Shown here piece after piece: positions 57,410 through 64,000 of a DNA stretch of 64,000 nucleotides. The notes under the pieces are model-generated. The model did no database searches and was not told the origin of the DNA. It worked only from the letters and a program-made list of their open reading frames with translations. Position 1 is the stretch's first letter. Each line of letters starts with the position of its first letter. This DNA is from Lentinus brumalis (lineage: Eukaryota; Basidiomycota; Agaricomycetes; Polyporales; Polyporaceae). The stretch lies in the NCBI GenBank assembly GCA_001792895.1, contig MARA01000012.1:62001-126000 (forward strand), given 5' to 3'. Made by a program: the position numbers and the translations under genes.

Positions 57410-58673
57410 ATGGCTAGCAACTCGTCTGTCGACTACCCATTGGAAGGCAAACTTGCGCTCATCACCGGTTGCACGTACGATATATCCTTGCCTATCGTTC
57501 CAGAGCGTGTGTGCTGAGTAACATACTTCCGGGTCTGCACGGACACTCACCGCTCTGCAGCGGCGGGATAGGCCAAGCTACCGCACGCGCGTTCGCACGC
57601 AGTGGCTGTTCGATCGCAGTGCATCACTCCTCGGCGAAGTCCAAGGACAAGGCAGATGCGCTCGTGGCTGAACTCATGAAACTTGCACCAGGCGTACGGG
57701 GTGCTGCGTTCGAGGCCGATTTGTCGACATACGAGGCCGCGCGCAAGCTGTGTGATGACGTCGTGCAGGTCCTGGGGCACCCAGACATCCTCTTCAGCAA
57801 CCACGGCGTGACGGGACCCAGGATCGGCCCTGAAGGAGATATGCAGACCGTCAGCGCAGAAACGTTCGAGGAGATCTGGCGTACGAACACTGGGACAGGC
57901 TATGTGGTGTGTCATCTCGTGTAAGCTGTTCGAGGCGGCTAGAATTCATGCGGATCGATCCGTCTTCGTGCAGCTTGCGCAGAAGTGTCTCCCGCATATG
58001 CAGGAGAAGCAGTGGGGACGCATCATCTTCACATCCAGGTGAGCACCGCATCTCCTCCGCTCTCGTCCGTACAAGGGCACCGAGTACTGATTTTGAATTT
58101 GAACCGTGTCAGCGTTGCTGCAGGGACCGGAGGTGTGATAGGACCGCAGTACGCCTCATCTAAGTCGGCGTTGCACGGGTTGGTCCACTGGCTATCGCTG
58201 CGCTATTGCAAAGAGGGCATCGTGAGTGTAGTACGATTCACAGCCGCGTGGTATGGTGACTGAATGACACGTACCATAGCTGACGAATGGCGTCGCACCG
58301 GCGTTGATTGAAGGTACGCCAGATATTCGCCGTGCCCGGTCAAGCTACACAGTGCCGCTGACCTAACTACACATTCTCCAGACACCGAGATGATGAGTAA
58401 TCCGTCGGAGGCTGTTAGGGTTAGTGGTCTCCGAGTATGCACTCGTTGCGTGAGCTCATATTCTGCTGTGGTGACTGCAGAGCAAGATACCCATCGGAAG
58501 GTTGGGAAAACCCGACGAGATTGCATCCATCGTCTTGATGCTGGCGACCAACGGGTATATGACGAACAAGGTAAGCCCCGCTGTACATCACTGATACGAT
58601 GGTGGGATACTCACCTTCTGTTTTGAAGATCGTCGTTGCCGACGGCGGTTGGACGAACGGCGGAGGATTCTGA
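57410..58673 (+). CDS. Short-chain dehydrogenase/reductase
   Basis: Start ATG 57,410 (MASNSSVDYPLEGKLALITG). The first intron (donor GTACGA, acceptor CTGCAG) lies inside the cofactor loop and joins to give TGCTGGIGQATARAFARSG, the TGxxxGIG Rossmann motif. Later motifs are HPDILFSNHGVTGP (the NAG-type motif as NHG), WGRIIFTS, VAAGTGGVIGPQYASSKSAL with the catalytic Tyr and Lys (YxxxK), and the C-terminal GRLGKPDEIASIVLMLA and VVADGGWTNGGGF at TGA 58,673. About six short introns, all plausible. It fits the classical 3-oxoacyl-ACP-reductase-like SDR group, NAD(P)-dependent, substrate unknown. Confidence 0.9.
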
Positions 58674-60439
58674 AAACAGTACTCATGGGATGCGTTCGAT
58701 GATCACTACGATGTTGAAGATGTGATTATGCAAGATGTAGGGTGCTATGCGAAGTAGTTGTTACAACAGTAGGTGTTACATGCATGGATCTCTTATCCGA
58801 AACAAATGTACGATACCTCTGTCGCAGAGGATGTATCCCACGTGCGGACCAATGCAACACGACGAAAGTGATAACAGAGAGCGATGAGCAGTATTTGCGT
58901 ACCGGAGAAAGCTTGAGGAAGAAGATCAATGACGGGTTTGAAGGAGGCTTCATCTCGGACAAGCCAGCATCTCGATTTTATTGGTGCGAACGGTGCTTAC
59001 CACTCCTCCATGAAGCGCACCTGACGTTGAATTTCGCCTCCTTTTAATCGCGTCGAAGGGAGGTGGGGACATAACTTAGGTATGTATAGCTATCCGGCCA
59101 CATGCAGAGTGTGTGGAGCACGTACCTCTGTCCACTACTTTAAGGTACTTATGGGTGCGGATGGAGTCCACGACGGGTACGGTCCAAGAACCACTTGTCT
59201 TGTTCCCTTCCTCTCGTCCCGGTTATGTGACACGTCCGCATCGTGCTCCTCTCCATCATCGCCATCGTAGTCTGAAGGGAGACCTCAGACTTCGGGGTTC
59301 CTTTGTGCGCACACTGATTGACCGCTGGCAGTGAGACCTTTGGATGATCCCTAAGCTTAGCGCAGGCCTTGAGAATATCGAGTGCAGCGTTCCCAGCAAG
59401 AAATCGGATACAGAGAGCAACACAAGAGCAGCAGAGATTTCTTCTTCTCGCCCTTGGCAGACGAGAGTCAAGACCAGCGGCGAAAAGCTCTGTCGTCGAC
59501 AGCCTTGAACTCAGATATGGCTCCGTCTCAATAGCTCACCCAATTTAGTGACTCTGCAGTGACTCCGCTTCGGTGAATTCCGACTGCGACCGCGAAGCGC
59601 TATCGACTCAACCGCGGAACAGCCTTGAACACAAGTTGAACATCTCGCTCACACCGCACGGGCTCATTGACTGCTCGATGCCGGCATTTGTACGGCGAGA
59701 AGGCGAAGGTCCTGTGTCTCGACCCTCGGGCAGCGTTCGGCATGCCCGAGGTCAGACTGCGCAATGCGGAATTTGCAACTCGGTATCATGAGGTGAGGCC
59801 GTAGGTGTATTGCTATACAGCCACCGGTGTTCGACAACCGGCATCCGCACACGCTGGGCGAGCTCGAGGAAGCGTCTGATTCGATTAACACTTTTAGAAG
59901 CTGTGCTATACAGCGCTAATAAGTGAACACTGATTAGAAGTGTGACTACAAACAGTGTATGGTACAATGTTATCGGGCTTTCAATTGTGCCATACACTGA
60001 TTACAAGTGTGTTTACTTCCCGTAGTGCACCCACAATACTTACTTTCCAGATTTTCTTGCCGAAGTGCGCTGGGCGTCGCAATACGCGTCTACCCTCGGC
60101 CAACGCGGCTAGCCGGTTGCGTTTCACCGTGTCTGTCTGGAGTCTGTATCGAAGGCCAACAGTCCATATAAGCCGGAGGGCCGGGGTAGTATCACCGGGC
60201 GTCATTGCACGACTTTGCCCTCGATATCTCACTCCCATCCTCGCGTATGGCGAAGACCTGTGTTCTGTGCAGGCAAGTGCCGCATACCTATCATCTGATA
60301 TTCGCACTGATCGTAACACCTATCACTCCCAGGCAGCGATCTGTGGTGAGTTCTCAATATTGCCTGTTGATGGCGACGACAGCGGTCTGAGTCCGCTCGT
60401 CAGCGATGCGACGGCATTCAGCCGATCTGCGGTCAATGC
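58674..60439. other. Intergenic region with a hairpin
   Basis: About 1.8 kb with no gene on either strand. It contains a strong inverted repeat at 59,953-59,999 and the upstream region of the Zn2Cys6 gene. Confidence 0.55.
59953..59999. repeat. Inverted repeat, 16-bp arms, 15-base loop
   Basis: Left arm cagtgtatggtacaat (59,953-59,968) and right arm attgtgccatacactg (59,984-59,999) are complementary at 15 of 16 positions; the remaining pair is a T with G, which as RNA would be a wobble. The loop is gttatcgggctttca. It lies about 440 bases before the start of the transcription factor gene. Confidence 0.85.
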
Positions 60440-62464
60440 ATGGAGTTTGGCACAACAGCCGCCTGCGACTACAGCGGTCGTGCCGCCGGACCCAGCTCGA
60501 AGACTTCCCACCTCCTTCAGAAAGGAGCGGCCTGCCTACCGTGCCGGTGAGCCCGACCGTTGGTCTGCTCCGCATCCAGCACTTACACTTCACGTTCCCG
60601 CCAGGAAGAAAAAGAAGGTCGGCGGCGGGTGGACTGTACGCACATTCACGCGCTCTGCTTATGCTTGTTTTTCAGAAGTGCGACGCAAAGCGGCCGAACT
60701 GCACGGCATGCAAGATATCTAGCAAGAAAGATCAGTGCGTGTATGAAGACGATGCTCAGCGCAACCTGATTCAGTGCCTCGTCGCTCGGACTCGCGAATT
60801 GGAGGAGCGCTTAGCTTTCGCTGAGCAATCATCCCATGATCCCCGACAAGGTTACAGAGCATCGTCACCTGTTAGCGTCCCCGTTCTACAGCTTAGCAGC
60901 CTGCCCATTGAGGCTTTTGGCGCCTTCCCCGTGTGGAAACCTCCCAGGACGGACTCGCCTCTTGCCGCCCTGTTGACTTCCCGAACTACTCTAGAACTAT
61001 TCCGGGACTTGTAAGTCGTCTTCGAGTTGATATTTGTCATGCTTCCGTCCCTGACTGGTCCCTGATTACACTAGCCGACTGCGATTCCTTGCATTCAGCC
61101 CTCACGTAGGTGTCAAGTTGACTCCTGCGGCCAGCGATGCGGTCGCATTGGGCGACTTCAATAGTCCCCACGTCCACCCATCACTCATACACGTCGCACA
61201 ACTCCACGGCTGCATGATATGGCAGGAGGTCCACCACACGACCTCGCTGGCCACCATGGAGTTCATCGAGCTCGAAGCGGCGCTCTCGCTTCTTACCGCC
61301 GACACAGCGCCCCTCATCCAGCTCCAGGTACACAACACACTCGGTATCTACTATTTGTGTCGCCGTAAGTTCTCGGAAGGTTTCGAGCAGATACGTCTCG
61401 CTTCTGAGGTCGTTCGGCGGCATGACTTGCGGTTTGTCACCCCCTCGGCGGACGTATGGGATCCGCTAGTCGAGTGTGCTCCAGCGGACGAAGAGCTAGC
61501 ATGCGCACTCAGCCACCTTCTCTACATAACCATCAACCGTCAGATAGTCCTGGGAATCCCCTCAGACCTGGGTGTCGAGTACGAGCGGGACTTTCATACT
61601 ATCCCCGTGAGTGTCGCCGTGCCTTCTGAGCATCCCGTTGCCCCCTGACCACGCATCCCTCAAAGATGATGTATCCGACACTATCCCGCACTTCTCTTAC
61701 TATCTTTCGTGCCCGTGGGGCGCTTCTTCTCCACCGCACGCGCCAACTTTCCGCCCGTTTCAGCGCTCTCCCCACATGTCCATGGGAACTCCATCTCGCG
61801 CAGGGCGCGCAAGAAGAGCAACCCTGGGTTGTCGAGTACTGGTCTCTCCTGGAAGAGGTCGAGACGAACCTCGCGAACCTCAACCCGGCGCTCCTCAAGG
61901 CGTCCCTGCACCCCGAAATGCAGCCTTCCACCCACGGTCTCAAGATCTGCCTCATCGTCGCACTTACGGTCGAAGCAGAGCTGCACCATCTCGCCCCGCG
62001 CACGCACCCCGAGTCCCGGCAGCATTGCCTGAACGCCGTGCTCAAGCTCATCGGCATCGGGAAGACGCTCACGGCGAGCGATTACGAGATGCTGGATCCT
62101 CTTCTCGGGGTACGTGCGAGCTTCTGCCGTGATTCCGCTGCTTCCCGCTGACCTCGGACGGTCGACTCAATGCTCGAACCTATGCGCTATGCAGATCTGC
62201 TGGCTGATGGCGGCAGAGGTGGCGTTTACGGAGAACGCGCGGCCGATGGACAAGCTTTCAGCGATGAATTGGGCGACCGTACGGTCGGTACTCGTCGCCT
62301 GTGTTCCCGTGCTCATAAAGGCACTGCCGTACCTGGGTGAGCCCCTTGCAACGTGTGACGCGTTAACAGACCACTGATTCCGCCCTGCTGTTATTTTGCT
62401 GGTCGTAGAAGTGCCTCTGAACCAGATCCTGGCGCGGGCGGCCGCGTTGGTCATCCCCGCTTGA
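60440..62464 (+). CDS. Zn(II)2Cys6 transcription factor
   Basis: Seven exons: 60,440-60,546; 60,605-60,617; 60,676-61,010; 61,075-61,606; 61,666-62,109; 62,195-62,336; 62,409-62,464. Every join keeps frame and gives 542 residues. The zinc cluster is assembled from three exons: ACLPCR, then KKKK from a 13-base exon, then KCDAKRPNCTACKISSKKDQ and CVYED, i.e. Cys spacing 2-6-6-2-8. A leucine-rich coiled stretch follows (LVARTRELEERLAFAEQ). The middle region matches the fungal-specific regulatory domain (HVAQLHGCMIWQEVHHTTSL, VHNTLGIYYLCRRKFSEGF, WVVEYWSLLEEVETNLANL). It should bind CGG-type DNA sites in the nucleus and could regulate the adjacent SDR and hydrolase, which is inference from position. 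Confidence 0.93.
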
Positions 62465-63030
62465 CCTGGCCCGCCCGCTGTCTCCGTCAAACCCGAATGA
62501 GCACTACAAGGTCCGACTGCGCAATCGTATTTCTACGGCCCCGCCTATCACGCTTGCGTGGCTGTATCGTATCCAGAAATCGTCCCTATTCACCTACGCG
62601 GCATATCGTGGAGGTTGACACTCACCGCTGTATGCAGTGTCTCCACGCCAATTTGGCTGATGTCTTGCTCGCTGCGCCTCCACGATCCTCGACTGCACAG
62701 CTGGCGTACAGGATCACCGACCGTCGCCGCGACGGTCGCACACTCAAGGTCCAATTCGACTGCTGATATCCGTCCGCTGCCGTCGGATCCGCGTCGCCGC
62801 AGCATTTAAAGCGCAGCAAAGCTCTCTGTTGACGCAGCCTGCGCACGAAAGATAACCCTTTTGCGGCGTGCAAGAGAGTCTTGACCCTCCGATGCGCTCT
62901 GCGTTCCGGGGTCTCGCTCTGAATGCTACAGCCGGAGCTGTTGATGTTGCTTCGTCGCTGCGATTGCATTACCAGCCTGTCCTCGTTTTTCCGAAGTCGG
63001 GGTCAAGAGCTCAGATGGTCAGTAGGATTC
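62465..63030. other. Intergenic region
   Basis: About 570 bases, no gene seen. Confidence 0.5.
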
Positions 63031-63037
63031 TATAAAG
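63031..63037 (+). promoter_or_regulatory. TATA-like element of the right-edge gene
   Basis: TATAAAG 126 bases before the ATG at 63,163. Confidence 0.45.
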
Positions 63038-63162
63038 AGTAAGGCCCTGTGGAAGACCCAAGGAAGACCGGACTTGACCCGTGGATGGGGAAAGGGGGGT
63101 GGCAGTGCGTGCATTCGTGAGCGCGGATTCCAAGGCGCCTAAGCAGCTCCTCCTCCACCACG

Positions 63163-64000
63163 ATGTCGCTTCTTAGGTCAGTACACTTGTCGTGGTGCCA
63201 TGGGCTGTGTGGTACTGACTGTAATTTCTACAGTAAGGAGGCATTTGTCGAGGATGTGGTCATTCTCATTGCCACTCAATGTCTCAAGATGCAACGACGA
63301 TCCCTCATCAGCCTTGCCTCCTGTTCTCGTCAACTCCGTCTTGTCTGCATGCCACTCGTCTTCTCAACCAGCTCGATCAAGTCTATTCGGTTCTGTTCAC
63401 CCCCAATACCGCCCCCGGGTATTCGTCCTTATATTCGGTGGGTTCGCTCATAGGCCCGGCGTACACACTCTAACATTCACAATCAGACGTCTCATACACG
63501 TTGGAATGCCCGATCCGTTGTACTTTGAGGAGCTGTTGAAGCAGCTCCCAGATATTCGTGCAGTTGTCTTCAATTGTGCTCATGCACGCGTTCCGCTCGC
63601 CGTCGTCGAGCAGTGTTTCCGACACGCTGGCATCGCGTCGCTCTCGTTTGCAGATACCTCGGACTGCCAGTCAGCATGGGTATATACCACTACTCGCTGT
63701 TACCCTGGTAGAGAGTCGCACCACAACTCGCTGCAACAACTTTCATACGCCGCCAATCCTTCGAAACCCACTCGTGCTGCCTACTACCAGGTAGACTGCC
63801 GCAAGGACATAGCCGAACTGGGGCCCATCATTCTCAGGATGCATCTGTCGGCGGAGTCACTATCCTTCCCCGCCGACCGTGCTCCTCTTTCCCGCATGGC
63901 GGAGCTCCCTTGGCCCTGTCTTAGGGATCTGACGCTAACAGGTCTCTACTCGGATGCTTCGCAGGTCTCCTCCATCCCACAGCTTGTCGGTGCCATGCGC
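63163..64000 (+). CDS. F-box/LRR-like protein, 5' part (runs off the window)
   Basis: A 14-base first exon (ATG 63,163, MSLL) with donor GTCAGT is followed at 63,234 by SKEAFVEDVVILIATQCLKM and LISLASCSRQLRLVCMPLVF, a degenerate F-box-like helix pattern. A second intron (about 63,418-63,485, GTATTC to AATCAG) leads to RLIHVGMPDPLYFEELLKQL, VVEQCFRHAGIASLSFADTS and LPWPCLRDLTLTGLYSDAS, an LRR-like stretch. The 3' end is outside the window, so completeness cannot be judged. Substrate-recognition role in an SCF ligase is inferred from the family. Confidence 0.7.

Overview
The window is nuclear DNA of a filamentous basidiomycete, most probably a wood-decay agaricomycete. Genes are GC-rich and cut by many 50-60 bp GT-AG introns. 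The family mix (BTB/POZ and F-box expansions, multi-intron P450s, secreted S53 sedolisins, a PA14-type GH3 beta-glucosidase, a Zn2Cys6 regulator) is typical of that group. The exact genus cannot be told from the sequence.

Layout. (1) 1-16,063: a direct duplication with copies about 10.1 kb apart; copy A (1-6,492) and copy B (10,111-16,063) each hold the same upstream DNA and the same broken GH3 gene, with 3.6 kb of gene-poor DNA between them. (2) 16.3-17.3 kb: an intact BTB gene on the minus strand. (3) 18.3-21.5 kb: a complete multi-exon aldo-keto reductase followed by its decayed tandem copy. (4) 22.1-23.9 kb: an F-box protein. (5) 24.2-28.8 kb: three more BTB genes in tandem, each with frameshifts or worse. 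(6) 30.1-37.1 kb: two P450 genes of one family flanking a SET-domain methyltransferase; the SET gene and second P450 converge with 35 bp between stop codons. (7) 40.5-43.1 kb: a large disordered protein. (8) 44.1-45.8 kb: a C2-domain protein. (9) 46.4-52.5 kb: two tandem S53 sedolisins with an APH-type kinase-like gene between them. (10) 54.8-62.5 kb: an alpha/beta hydrolase with an inverted decayed copy beside it, an SDR, and a Zn2Cys6 transcription factor. (11) 63.2 kb to the right edge: the start of an F-box/LRR-like gene.

The strongest theme is local duplication followed by decay. GH3, AKR, BTB, S53, P450 and the hydrolase each occur at least twice here, and in four of these families one or more copies are clearly broken. 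A second theme is a set of single-base contractions in G/C runs that break otherwise clean genes (the second BTB gene, the C2 gene, the second S53 gene). These may be assembly errors rather than true mutations.

The hydrolase, SDR and Zn2Cys6 factor could form a small catabolic or detoxification cluster, and the two P450s could be partners, but this is inference from position only. No clearly undescribed biological system is visible; the most distinctive points are the duplication history, a 13-nt micro-exon inside the Zn2Cys6 motif and a 16-bp hairpin upstream of the same gene.
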